Source: Sphingomonadales bacterium Ga0077559 (GTDB lineage Bacteria > Pseudomonadota > Alphaproteobacteria > Sphingomonadales > Sphingomonadaceae). From it: a stretch of 46,139 nucleotides of DNA. Within the stretch, counting starts at the first letter, position 1. Every line of letters begins with the position of its first letter. The translations under genes were made by a program, and so were the position numbers. The notes below the pieces were generated by a model that searched no databases, had not been told where the DNA came from, and saw only the letters and a program-made list of their open reading frames with translations. This document shows positions 9,253-17,024 of this stretch, in pieces. The stretch spans positions 1 through 46,139 of the forward strand of contig LNFK01000036.1 in assembly GCA_001464315.1 (NCBI GenBank), given 5' to 3'.

Positions 9253-10404
9253 ATGGGCAGTTTCAAAATGCCCTCACTTGGCTCCGACATGGAGGACGGA
9301 ACACTTGTCGAGTGGCTCAAAAAGCCCGGGGATCAAGTCCATCGCGGCGATATCGTCGCCGTTGTCGAAACCGAAAAGGGCGCGATTGAAATCGAGATTT
9401 TCGAGGATGGCCAGCTTGACAAGCTGATCGTCGCGCCGGGGACCAAGGTGCCGGTGGGAACGGTTCTGGCGACGCTAGTCGGCGGTGAAACCCCAACTAT
9501 TGAAGAGCCAAAACCGGAAATCGCTCCCCAACTTGCGGCCGAACCGGTGCGGCCAATGCCGACCGAGATCATGCCAACCGCGGGCACGCGTCAACGCGTT
9601 TCTCCTGCCGCACGAAGGCTCGCGGAACAGGGCAATATTGATCTTGCCACGGTTCGCGGTTCTGGCCCGGACGGCGCAATTGTCGTGGCCGACCTGGCAA
9701 TCGAAGCCAAGCCAGTGAGTACGAAAACCCTGCCGGATCTTGAGCCGATGCGGCGCGCAATCGCCGCTGCGATGAGCCGGTCAAAGCGCGAAATCCCGCA
9801 TTATTATCTGTCGCACAGCATCGATGTTGAAAAGGCGCAAAACTGGATTAATCGCTACAACATGGAGCGCGAATCGGCAGACAGGCTGCTGTTCGCCGTG
9901 CTGCTGATCAAGGCGTCTGCGCTCGCACTGCGCGACTATCCGGAATTCAATGGTTTCCATGAAGAAGGAAATTTTGCGCCAAGTGCAGCCATCCATGTCG
10001 GCCTCGCCATCGCCATACGCGGCGGGGGCTTGGCGGCCCCTGCCATCCATGACAGCGACAAGCTTGGCTTGCCGGCGCTGATGGCAAAGATGCGTGACCT
10101 GATAGGTCGCGTACGGCGCGGCGGCTTTCGGTCGTCAGAGATCAGCGATCCGACGGTGACCATTTCCAGCCTTGGCGAACGGGGCGTCGAAGCCTTGCTT
10201 CCCGTCATCTATCCACCACAGGTTGCGATACTGGGCTTTGGCACGCCGTTGCCGAAGCCATGGTCGGTCAATGGGCGCATCGAGACGAGGTCGATCATGA
10301 CGGCCTCGCTCGCCGCCGACCACCGTGTGAGCGACGGCCATCGCGGCGCACTCTTGCTCAAGCGGATTGATGAACTCCTCAACACACCGGAGGCTTTGCA
10401 ATGA
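9253..10404 (+). CDS. pdhC: Dihydrolipoamide acetyltransferase (E2)
   Basis: A 383-residue E2 core protein. Residues 1-76 are one lipoyl domain with the lipoyl lysine at K42 in ETEKGAIEI. A Pro/Ala/Glu-rich linker follows, then a peripheral subunit-binding domain at about 115-150 (RVSPAARRLAEQ ... VRGSGPDGAIV). The catalytic acyltransferase domain runs from about 160 to the end with the active-site motif DHRVSDG (canonically DHRVVDG). It transfers the acyl group from E1 to CoA. It is shorter than housekeeping alphaproteobacterial E2 (about 420-440) and has a compact linker. Its ATGA junction at 10401 couples it to the acyl carrier protein. Confidence 0.92.
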   Translation: MGSFKMPSLGSDMEDGTLVEWLKKPGDQVHRGDIVAVVETEKGAIEIEIFEDGQLDKLIVAPGTKVPVGTVLATLVGGETPTIEEPKPEIAPQLAAEPVRPMPTEIMPTAGTRQRVSPAARRLAEQGNIDLATVRGSGPDGAIVVADLAIEAKPVSTKTLPDLEPMRRAIAAAMSRSKREIPHYYLSHSIDVEKAQNWINRYNMERESADRLLFAVLLIKASALALRDYPEFNGFHEEGNFAPSAAIHVGLAIAIRGGGLAAPAIHDSDKLGLPALMAKMRDLIGRVRRGGFRSSEISDPTVTISSLGERGVEALLPVIYPPQVAILGFGTPLPKPWSVNGRIETRSIMTASLAADHRVSDGHRGALLLKRIDELLNTPEALQ

Positions 10405-10661
10405 CACAAGCTGAACTGCGCGCGATCATTGTCGAAGAAATTAGCAATATCGCGCCCGAAACCGACGCGGCTGTGATCGGCGATGATGAGGATCTGCGGG
10501 AGGCGCTTGATCTTGATTCCATGGACATCTTCAACGTCGTCGTTGCGTTGAGCCAGCGGCTCCACATCAATATCCCCGATGCGGATGTTCCAAAGTTGGT
10601 GACACTCGGTGGCGGTGCGGCCTATCTTGAGGGCCGTCTCGCCTCCCAACTCCCGCGTTGA
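10401..10661 (+). CDS. Acyl carrier protein
   Basis: An 86-residue acidic four-helix carrier protein. The phosphopantetheine attachment serine is S40 in LDLDSMD, with the usual hydrophobic residue after Ser at the start of helix II and a conserved acidic residue after it. The ATG overlaps the E2 stop (ATGA), so it is translated with the PDH-type complex rather than with fatty-acid genes. It is not the housekeeping AcpP, whose motif is DSLD within a longer conserved context. It might carry an acyl group made by the ligase or by the complex, or serve lipoyl (octanoyl) loading; both ideas are inference. The family assignment is sound. Confidence 0.88.
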   Translation: MTQAELRAIIVEEISNIAPETDAAVIGDDEDLREALDLDSMDIFNVVVALSQRLHINIPDADVPKLVTLGGGAAYLEGRLASQLPR

Positions 10662-10662
10662 A

Positions 10663-10790
10663 CTACGGGCGGATAGCGACCTTCAACACGCCGTCGCGCT
10701 GGTTGGCGAACAGCTCATAAGCGCTCTCAATGTCATCAAGCCTGAAGTGGTGCGTCACCAAAGCCGATGTATCGACCCGTCCAAGGCTAT
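10663..10790 (-). pseudogene. Alcohol dehydrogenase remnant (C-terminus only)
   Basis: Reading the minus strand from about 10785 to the stop at 10663-10665 gives a peptide with GRVDTSALVTHH, LDDIESAYELFANQRDG and VLKVAIRP before the stop. This is nearly identical to the last 40 residues of the intact alcohol dehydrogenase at 19532-20608. Nothing upstream continues the gene: the match ends where plus-strand PEP synthase sequence begins. It is therefore the truncated tail of a second copy, left at a rearrangement junction. Its stop lies only two bases past the acyl carrier protein stop. Confidence 0.85.
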
Positions 10791-10968
10791 CCGCAAGGCG
10801 CATGCGGCTGGAATCAAAATCGGTATCTGCGGGCAGGCGCCCAGCAATTATGGGGACTTTGCGGAATTTCTGGTCCGCGAGGGGATAGATTCCATTTCGC
10901 TCAATCCGGACAGTTTCGTAAAGACCTCTTCGGTGATTGCTGGTGCCGAAGCAACAGCATCAGGCTAA
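10786..10968 (+). pseudogene. PEP synthase remnant (C-terminus only)
   Basis: The plus frame gives AIRKAHAAGIKIGICGQAPS, then EFLVREGIDSISLNPDS and a stop at 10968. This is the C-terminal end of phosphoenolpyruvate synthase, including the active-site cysteine region (GICGQAPS). It differs from the intact ppsA at 32552-34951, which has GRHCGICGQAPSDRPGFAKW there, so it derives from a different, more canonical copy and is not a recent duplicate. No start or N-terminal part is present. It abuts the oppositely oriented dehydrogenase tail. Confidence 0.85.
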
Positions 10969-11252
10969 AACCAGCAGCAGCCCGCCAGGGGCCACATAGC
11001 CAAGGCAGATGGGCAGCATGGATTTGAGGCGCTCACCCTGGTGAAGAGTTCGGGCAGGGATGTAGCTGTTGCGAGCAGGATGAGACCGATCCAGGAGCGC
11101 GACAGGCCTGTCAATTCGGCGATCCTGTCACCATTCCGGACTAGGGCAGGGACGGCCATGCCGATCAGCGCCGCTTCAAACGCGACCAAGAGGCGATCGA
11201 TCTGTTGCTGTTCGTCCAGTTCGATAAACCACCTTATCTCGGTGTTCGTCAA
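10965..11252 (-). pseudogene. Cation (Na+/Ca2+-type) antiporter remnant
   Basis: The minus-strand frame contains ALVRNGDRIAELTGLSRSW followed by IGLILLATATSLPELFT, the alpha-repeat signature of sodium/calcium-type exchangers. Only about 45 residues of antiporter sequence survive. After the SLPELFT motif, where a full protein would continue for more than 200 residues, the frame runs into an unrelated Cys/Pro-rich tail. The adjacent frame reads a hydrophobic ending (KSMLPICLGYVAPGG then LLLVLA and a stop) that may be the displaced C-terminus. An internal deletion with a frameshift explains this best. Confidence 0.7.
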
Positions 11253-11333
11253 ACTGGCAGAAGGCCAGAACGAACAAAACGGTAGCGTGACGAAGTTTGT
11301 CTTCGCGTAAATGACGAAATCACTTGCCTCCGT

Positions 11334-12227
11334 CTAATCAAGCCATCCCTGACCACGGATTGCATTGGCCAACACTCCTGACAGTGGGATCGAGGCAATC
11401 TGGCTTGAAGTTGAGTCCGTTGCCCTCAGGCGGGAGATACCCGTGTTGGCCAGCCTCTCCAGATCGGTGCCCGAAGCGAGCGAATGCGTTGCTACTGCCT
11501 CCACCCTGGTCGCACCCACTTCGTGCAGCAGGCTTGCGCAGGCCATCAGGGTCGTGCCGCTGGAGATGAGATCATCGACAAGTATGACAGGTCTTCCGCT
11601 CGCTCTGTCGATGTCCGGCACCGTAAGCATGACCTCGCGATCCCCTTTGCGGATTTTCTCTCCTACCAGAACATCAAGACCGAGCGGACGGGCGATGCTC
11701 TCTACCCAGGGACGGGATTCGCTATCAGGCCCCACCATGATGGTGCGAGGATCGAGATCAATGGCGATGACTTGCACGAGGGCAGGCGCTGCCGATACCG
11801 CCAAAGCGGGTATCCCGCTCATGATTGCATCCAGGCTCGCGATACGATGGAGATGCGGATCCACGGTGAGGAGGCCATCAAACCAGACAGCCAGGAGCTT
11901 GCCGATCACCCGCTGGCTTACGGCCTCGCCTTCATGGAACGGCACGTCTTGGCGCATGTAGGCAAGATAGGGAGCAACCAGGATCACCTTTTCTGCGCCG
12001 CAATCGCGCAAGGCCGAAGCGGCCAGAAGCACTTCGACCAGCTTGGCATTGGGATCGTCCAGGGAGCGAAAGAGCAGAGCCGTTTCCGCCGCCCCATGGA
12101 CACGGACGAGGCTTTCGCCATCGGGGAAGCGGTGCACATCGATCTGATTGACCGGGATTCCGCATTCGCTCGCCAGCCCGGCTGCTTGCCGGGCACCGTC
12201 GGTAAAGGTGAACAGCGCTGTTGTCAC
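11334..12227 (-). CDS. prs: Ribose-phosphate pyrophosphokinase (PRPP synthetase)
   Basis: A 297-residue enzyme of the PRPP synthetase family, which makes PRPP from ribose 5-phosphate and ATP. Visible motifs are HRFPDGES (about residue 27), the Mg/ATP segment TVDPHLHR (about 123), and the PRPP loop VILVDDLISSGTT (about 215), all in the expected order. The start is GTG at 12227 because it overlaps the stop of the upstream phosphorylase (GTGA) and gives the normal N-terminus; longer in-frame extensions lie inside the phosphorylase gene. It is somewhat shorter than housekeeping Prs (about 310). The pairing suggests it works on ribose phosphate released by the phosphorylase. Confidence 0.88.
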   Translation of the reverse strand: MTTALFTFTDGARQAAGLASECGIPVNQIDVHRFPDGESLVRVHGAAETALLFRSLDDPNAKLVEVLLAASALRDCGAEKVILVAPYLAYMRQDVPFHEGEAVSQRVIGKLLAVWFDGLLTVDPHLHRIASLDAIMSGIPALAVSAAPALVQVIAIDLDPRTIMVGPDSESRPWVESIARPLGLDVLVGEKIRKGDREVMLTVPDIDRASGRPVILVDDLISSGTTLMACASLLHEVGATRVEAVATHSLASGTDLERLANTGISRLRATDSTSSQIASIPLSGVLANAIRGQGWLD

Positions 12228-13708
12228 GGAGTCACCGTATAGCCGGACGCCGCCGTAGCCAGTTCGCGGGCAAAAATGAGCCCTGTCTCCGAATGCGCGT
12301 GGATTCGGTAAAGGGCCTCGCCTCTGCGGACCTCCTTGCCGACCTTGTGCAGCAGGTCGATACCGGCACCCTTGTCCATCGGCGCCCCCGCCAGACGGGC
12401 AATGCGCGCGATCAGGTGGCAATCGATTGCTGTGATCGTACCATCGCTCGGAGCGCAGATTTCATGGTGATGACGCCCAGGCTCGAGCACTTCTTTGCGT
12501 CGTCCCTGGGCGTCGATCAACCGCTCCATGGCAGCCAACGCCTCGCCCGAACCCAGCAGTTCCATCGCCCGCGCATAGCCGCGCCCACCCTCGAGCGCCG
12601 GATCGAATTCGAGCACCCGTCCGGCGAGCATTAGCGCCCGCTCGCGCAGGTCAGCAGGCGCATCGTCCTCATTGCGCAGCACGGCCATCACGTCACGCGC
12701 TTCCAGAACCGGACCGACACCCCGGCCAATCGGCTGCGAACCGTCGGTGAAGACCACATCGAGAACAAGGCCAAGCTTGTGCCCGACATATTCGAAGAGC
12801 TTGCGAAGCCGGATGGCTTCGCGTTGCGAACGTACCTTGGCGCTGGGTCCGATCGGAATATCGACCAACAGGTGGGTGGATCCCGCCGCCAGCTTCTTCG
12901 ACATGATCGACGCCACCATCTGTTCGAATGTGTCGATACGCAGCGGGCGCTCGACAGTGATCAGTATGTCGTCGGCAGGGGACAAGTTCATGCGCCCGCC
13001 CCAGGCGAGCACCGCGTGTTCCTGCTCGACTACAGCAACAAGCTTCTCCTCAATGAGGTCCACCGCAGCGAGGACTTCCATCGTATCCGCAGTTCCCGAT
13101 GGTGAAGTGATCGCGCGTGAGGACGTCTTCGGCATCGTCAGGCCGTGCGCGGCAATGATCGGCACCACGATCATCGATGTGCGATTGCCGGGTATTCCTC
13201 CGATGCAGTGCTTGTCGACGACGATCTCCGCGGGCCAGCGCATGCGTCGGCCTGCGTCAGCCATGGCGCGGGTGAGGGCCAGGGTTTCCTGGGTCGTCAT
13301 GAAACCGGCGCAAGCCACCAGAAAGGCGCCGATCTCCATTGGCGAATAGCGGTAGGCGGATATGTCCTGGATGATCTCGTGGATGTCGGCGTCATCGAGC
13401 GTGTCGCCGTCGATCTTGCGGCGAACGTGTTCCAAGCTGTGCGGGACTGGCGCCTGGCGGAAGCTGACCTCCGCGCCCTCTGGCAGGCCAAGCCGGCGAA
13501 ACGCCTGTTCGCCAAGTCCTATCATATCCGGCTCGAGCAGGGCCGCATCGTCGATGATTGCCAGCGTTGCGAGGATCGAGACGGTCCCGTTGCCGATCTC
13601 GATCTTGCGCAGCGCCTGAAATTGTTCGGGCGAGTAACCGTTCCCACCGCGCGAAAGGAAGGCCGTGTTTTCGGGGTGAGTATCGATGGCGATCCGCTTT
13701 ATCTTCAT
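12224..13708 (-). CDS. Thymidine phosphorylase family / AMP phosphorylase-like enzyme
   Basis: A 494-residue member of the archaeal-type pyrimidine/AMP phosphorylase family, which cleaves a nucleoside or nucleotide with phosphate to give a base and a (bis)phosphorylated ribose. The start MKIKRIAIDTH fits the family, and GAGGGAAAAGA precedes the ATG. The N-terminal 80 residues are the extra domain characteristic of the archaeal AMP phosphorylase group and absent from E. coli DeoA. The phosphate-binding signature lies at about residue 215-235 (KTSSRAITSPSGTADTMEV), with DKHCIGGIPGNRTS before it. It is coupled to PRPP synthetase by a GTGA overlap. Whether it acts on AMP or thymidine cannot be decided here. 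Confidence 0.85.
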   Translation of the reverse strand: MKIKRIAIDTHPENTAFLSRGGNGYSPEQFQALRKIEIGNGTVSILATLAIIDDAALLEPDMIGLGEQAFRRLGLPEGAEVSFRQAPVPHSLEHVRRKIDGDTLDDADIHEIIQDISAYRYSPMEIGAFLVACAGFMTTQETLALTRAMADAGRRMRWPAEIVVDKHCIGGIPGNRTSMIVVPIIAAHGLTMPKTSSRAITSPSGTADTMEVLAAVDLIEEKLVAVVEQEHAVLAWGGRMNLSPADDILITVERPLRIDTFEQMVASIMSKKLAAGSTHLLVDIPIGPSAKVRSQREAIRLRKLFEYVGHKLGLVLDVVFTDGSQPIGRGVGPVLEARDVMAVLRNEDDAPADLRERALMLAGRVLEFDPALEGGRGYARAMELLGSGEALAAMERLIDAQGRRKEVLEPGRHHHEICAPSDGTITAIDCHLIARIARLAGAPMDKGAGIDLLHKVGKEVRRGEALYRIHAHSETGLIFARELATAASGYTVTP

Positions 13709-14340
13709 TCTTTTCCCTCGCGCGCTTACCGAAGCACCGTTATAGACGGATTGATCGACCTGCGTCGACCACAGTGTTTCTTGGACCCGAACTGCACCTT
13801 GTGGGGCGATTTCCATTCGCATATCGCGCAAGACGGCAAGCTCCGCGAGAAGTCGATTTCAGGATGAACAGCGGCAAAGGCAACAAACCTGATCAAACGC
13901 TCCCGGTCGCTGGCCGCAGCAAATCTAAACCACTCGAATTCGATGTCGTCCCGCCCGGTCGCATTGAGCGGAGCGGGCGTCGGGGTCTGACACCAAGAGG
14001 TCTATGAATGCAGATATCTGACTTGATCTGCAACGATAACGGTGATCGAAATTGGATTGTTTTCCGCGCTATGGTGCCTTCTTCAATCGATTTCGGCAGC
14101 CTTGCTTAATCGGTTTTTTCGCACAACGCTGTAAGGCGGTAACGCATGACATTGCTCATCTGGCGACTCGACAAGTTTGTTGCTCCAGCGGTTGATGAAC
14201 GAATGACCGCTAACGCCCTTGCGACGTCAGAAGGAGACTGTCGGGAGTGTCCCACATCCTCGCCCGACGTTCAAACAGGCATCGGTACCGAAATTTCCCA
14301 ATGATTTGAGTGCCCATCTTTATCAGTTCGGGTGCACTAA
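13709..14340. other. Intergenic stretch, no supportable gene
   Basis: About 630 bases between the divergent-looking phosphorylase start and the lipoprotein terminator. Open frames exist, but they are Arg/Ser-rich with no motif. A GAATGACCGCT phrase at 14201-14211 resembles those at 1421, 2571 and 2646 and may be a decayed intergenic repeat. The phosphorylase promoter should lie between 13710 and about 13850; I cannot assign it. Confidence 0.35.
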
Positions 14341-14375
14341 ATAAAAGGCCCGCCGCTGCCGAAGCAGGGCGGGCC
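14341..14375 (-). terminator. Rho-independent terminator of the Ala-rich lipoprotein gene
   Basis: An eight-base-pair perfect stem GGCCCGCC (14347-14354) with GGCGGGCC (14368-14375) encloses a 13-base loop. On the minus strand it is followed by TTTTAT. It lies about 25 bases past the lipoprotein stop. Confidence 0.85.
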
Positions 14376-14397
14376 GCTTAATACGATGGCTTGCGAG

Positions 14398-14694
14398 TTA
14401 CTTTGCAGCTTCTTGCATGTCCTTGCCAGCTTCTTCAACCGCTGCGCCAGTGGCTGCGGTTGCGTCCTTGGCGGCATCAGCGGTTGCGTCGGCTGCTTCA
14501 CCAGCGGCTTCGGCGGTTGCATCGGCTGCGCCTTCGGCTTCGGTCATTGCGTTTTCTGCGCCAGCTTCAACGGCATCACCGGTTGCGTCGGCTGCTTCTG
14601 CGGTTTCTTCAGCTGCCTTTTCGCCTTCTTGGCCGCATGCGGCAAGCGATACGGTGAATGCGAGGGCGGCGACGGTTGCGACAAATTTCTTCAT
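14398..14694 (-). CDS. Small Ala/Glu/Asp/Thr-rich lipoprotein
   Basis: A 98-residue protein. Residues 1-21 are a lipoprotein signal peptide: basic start MKKF, a hydrophobic core and lipobox LAAC, with Cys20 the predicted lipidation site. The mature part is almost entirely Ala, Glu, Asp, Thr and Gly arranged as imperfect repeats (AEAAG/EAADAT). It should form extended helix with no globular core. AGGAG lies before the ATG, and the gene has its own terminator, so it is likely an abundant single-gene transcript. A possible sigma-70 promoter (TTGCAC about 75 bases upstream of the start, near 14763) is speculative. The envelope role is unknown; comparable sphingomonad proteins are usually left as hypothetical. 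Confidence 0.82.
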   Translation of the reverse strand: MKKFVATVAALAFTVSLAACGQEGEKAAEETAEAADATGDAVEAGAENAMTEAEGAADATAEAAGEAADATADAAKDATAATGAAVEEAGKDMQEAAK

Positions 14695-14787
14695 GATATT
14701 CTCCTAAATCCCATTAACCCCTAGCGGGAGCGCAACGCCTAAAGGAACAAGGCCGCCTTGTGCAACTATTTTTCGACGCCCCGAACC

Positions 14788-15180
14788 TTACCTCCATTGC
14801 CGCGCGGCGGTGTAGCCAAGATAGCCTGTTCCGAATAATGCGTAGAGCCGTTCGGGCAGCCCGTTGAGATAGGCATTCATTCCGCTTGCGATATTGGTGG
14901 CAGCCTCAGGGCGGACGGCAGAAAACCGACATATCGGGATCGCCCACAGGATGATTGCATACATGACATATAGAAAGCTTGGCCGCGCGCGGCTGGTCCA
15001 CGGGCCCGCCGACTGGGCTTCGGCCAGGATCGCCGACAATTGCGTGCGCAATGCCTCCATTTGCTGCCCGCCCTGCAATTTGACCAGCTCAAGCTTCGCC
15101 CCATCGCGGGCTTTGGGATCTGGGATGATCTTGTCGATCAGGTTGGTGATCGGGCCAATTAATGCACCAATAAATGGCAT
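14788..15180 (-). CDS. GTA-type three-TM holin family protein
   Basis: A 130-residue protein starting MPFIGALIGPITNLIDKIIP. It matches the holin family associated with gene-transfer-agent release (three-TM GTA holin, Pfam PF11351 from memory). A short amphipathic N-terminus and a charged middle (DGAKLELVKLQGGQQMEAL) precede two clear hydrophobic stretches (FLYVMYAIILWAIPI, and around LYALFGTGYLGY). GAGACAGAA before the ATG at 15180 supports this start over an in-frame TTG 15 bases upstream. It is followed, upstream on the same strand, by a GH108 lysozyme, so the pair is a holin/endolysin lysis cassette. No head or tail genes are nearby. Confidence 0.82.
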   Translation of the reverse strand: MPFIGALIGPITNLIDKIIPDPKARDGAKLELVKLQGGQQMEALRTQLSAILAEAQSAGPWTSRARPSFLYVMYAIILWAIPICRFSAVRPEAATNIASGMNAYLNGLPERLYALFGTGYLGYTAARQWR

Positions 15181-15264
15181 TTCTGTCTCAATCAAGATCG
15201 GAAGTTGGCACTAAGTTGGTACCTGGAGCGCCGAAAAAAATAACCAATACGGTTGGCAATCCAT

Positions 15265-15741
15265 TCATGTAAAGATGCCTCCTGTGATGGCCGCGTTTCG
15301 GCGAGCCGGGCATAATGCGTTGCCGCGTTTGCGAAGCAAGGCGTAGAGTGCGAGCAAGGTCCCCGGGCCGATGCGTCGATCAACCACAATGTCGCCATAG
15401 TCGCTACCGTTACGGTTAAGCGTATTGAGCGCGCGTTGCAGAAATCCCGTCGCGGTTCCGGTGCCCACATTGATGCCGGTATCAAACAGCTCTGCTGTAA
15501 GCTTCGGGGCAAGTTCTGCGACCTTGTCAAAGGCGGGAACAAGAGAGTATAGCCGCTTGTAGATCGCCGCCAAATTGCTTTGCGGCAGACGGCGCATATC
15601 ATCCATATAACCCTGCTGGAGCGCCACGGCTTGCGAAATTCCCCACCGCGTCGGCCCGCCCCGGTCAGCAGGATGGTCGACATAATCCCCCTCGCGCTCG
15701 ATCACACCCTCAATCAACCGGTCAATATCTGCATTCGTCAT
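15265..15741 (-). CDS. GH108-type lysozyme (endolysin), C-terminus frameshifted
   Basis: The first about 133 residues match the N-acetylmuramidase family GH108. The catalytic region is IEREGDYVDHPADRGGPTRWGIS (about residues 14-36). The helical middle contains LFDTGINVGTGTATGFLQRALN. The natural C-terminus, recognisable as ARLAETRPSQEASLHEWIANRIG, lies in the next frame and reads on to about 15192; in this frame the protein ends with 20 unrelated residues. Compared with the family, some residues between RKRGN and LAETRPSQEA are also missing, so a small deletion caused the frameshift. The catalytic glutamate remains, but the peptidoglycan-binding end is lost and activity is doubtful. Its partner is the holin at 14788-15180. 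Confidence 0.75.
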   Translation of the reverse strand: MTNADIDRLIEGVIEREGDYVDHPADRGGPTRWGISQAVALQQGYMDDMRRLPQSNLAAIYKRLYSLVPAFDKVAELAPKLTAELFDTGINVGTGTATGFLQRALNTLNRNGSDYGDIVVDRRIGPGTLLALYALLRKRGNALCPARRNAAITGGIFT

Positions 15742-15833
15742 CGCAAGCCTGCCTTTCGCGAATCAGAATAACCAATATGGATTGTTTTAGGAAAGTGATA
15801 ATTGACCAATCCTAAATTTCCTGCGTTGATAGG

Positions 15834-17024
15834 CTAAGGGTTAAGCAACCAACCTGCGGTGCCTGCCGCTAATATTATCGTGGGCATCACCCATTTCCCT
15901 TTGATCTGCCAGACAGCGACCAAGCAGAGAAGAAAAATGCCGATTGCCGCAGCATAGCTTGTGACACGCCCGCCCACTGACAACGCTAACTGCACCAATG
16001 TCGCGACAATGACGCCGACGACCGCCGAAGCGACGCCGCCTAAAAACTTGTGCAGTGCGGGATTTTCGACGACCGCTTCCAACCGTTCGTAAAATATAAT
16101 CGAAAACGCAAATGCCGGCAAAAACATGCCAGCGGTTATCGCCAGCGCGCCAAGCCAGCCTCCGGCGATATAGCCGGTAAATGTGGCAAAAATTACCAAC
16201 GGCGCAGGCAAAATGCCGGCCAACGCAACGCCATCGAGGAAAGTCGCATCGGATATCCATCCTTTCGCCACTGTGTCCTGCCGCACATAGGGTATCGCGG
16301 TATATGCTCCGCCGAAGGTCAGCAATCCGCCTTTCAGGCCAGCAATAAACAGCGCAAGCGTGGTCACCGATGCGACATTCTGCGTTTGTGGCGTCATATC
16401 GGCGGTCGCTTGGGACGTCAGCCAAGCCAATAGCGCCGCGCTCGCAACAATCGCCGTGATCATCCACAGCCTTTGGTGAAAGGCATAGATCAAACCGGCG
16501 GCACCAAGCGGAATCCAGAACGGAACGCCTGCCAAGGTCGCGCCAATACTTGCAATGGCAAGTGCCCATAGCAGCCGATCTTCCAATATATGGCTGCCGA
16601 TCCGCTGGATAGCGCGCAAGATGATTGCCAGCACCGCGATCTGAATGCCAAGCAATATCCCGCCAAAGCCTGCTCGCCCCATTACGAATCTTTCATAGGC
16701 CCAACCCGCCGCCAACATTAAAATCAGGCCTGGCAACATGAATCCCAACCCCGCCAGCAACCCGCCGATCCTGCCGCGAGCCGTTATGCCGAGATGGACA
16801 CACAACTCATGCGCCTCAGGCCCCGGTAAAATCTGCATTACTGCAAGCAGGCGGTTGAAACGCGCCGAGCTAATCCATTTTTCCTCGTCAACCAGAGCCT
16901 GCCTGACCATGGCGATCTGCGCGACGGGTCCGCCGAATGCAAGACATCCGAACCGGAGAAATTTCAAAAACAGGGATGGAAGGCTGATATGCGGCGGTTG
17001 CTGTTCTGCAATATCATTCGTCAT
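15834..17024 (-). CDS. chrA: Chromate transporter ChrA
   Basis: A 396-residue inner-membrane protein of the long-chain CHR family, which exports chromate. It has two homologous halves. The first carries FLRFGCLAFGGPVAQ (about residue 24) and MQILPGPEAHELCVHLG (about 64); the second carries GLKGGLLTFGGAYTAIPYV (about 225) and AGILPAPLVIFATFTG (about 265). About ten hydrophobic segments are visible. The start at 17024 (MTNDIAEQ) is preferred to the longer frame beginning six codons upstream. No chrB regulator is present. Some family members may transport other oxyanions, so chromate is the family's function and not proven here. Confidence 0.9.
   Translation of the reverse strand: MTNDIAEQQPPHISLPSLFLKFLRFGCLAFGGPVAQIAMVRQALVDEEKWISSARFNRLLAVMQILPGPEAHELCVHLGITARGRIGGLLAGLGFMLPGLILMLAAGWAYERFVMGRAGFGGILLGIQIAVLAIILRAIQRIGSHILEDRLLWALAIASIGATLAGVPFWIPLGAAGLIYAFHQRLWMITAIVASAALLAWLTSQATADMTPQTQNVASVTTLALFIAGLKGGLLTFGGAYTAIPYVRQDTVAKGWISDATFLDGVALAGILPAPLVIFATFTGYIAGGWLGALAITAGMFLPAFAFSIIFYERLEAVVENPALHKFLGGVASAVVGVIVATLVQLALSVGGRVTSYAAAIGIFLLCLVAVWQIKGKWVMPTIILAAGTAGWLLNP

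Noticed and set aside
13558-14007. Plus-strand 149-residue open frame
   Set aside because: It mostly runs antisense to the phosphorylase and its upstream region, is Arg/Ser-rich, and carries no motif.
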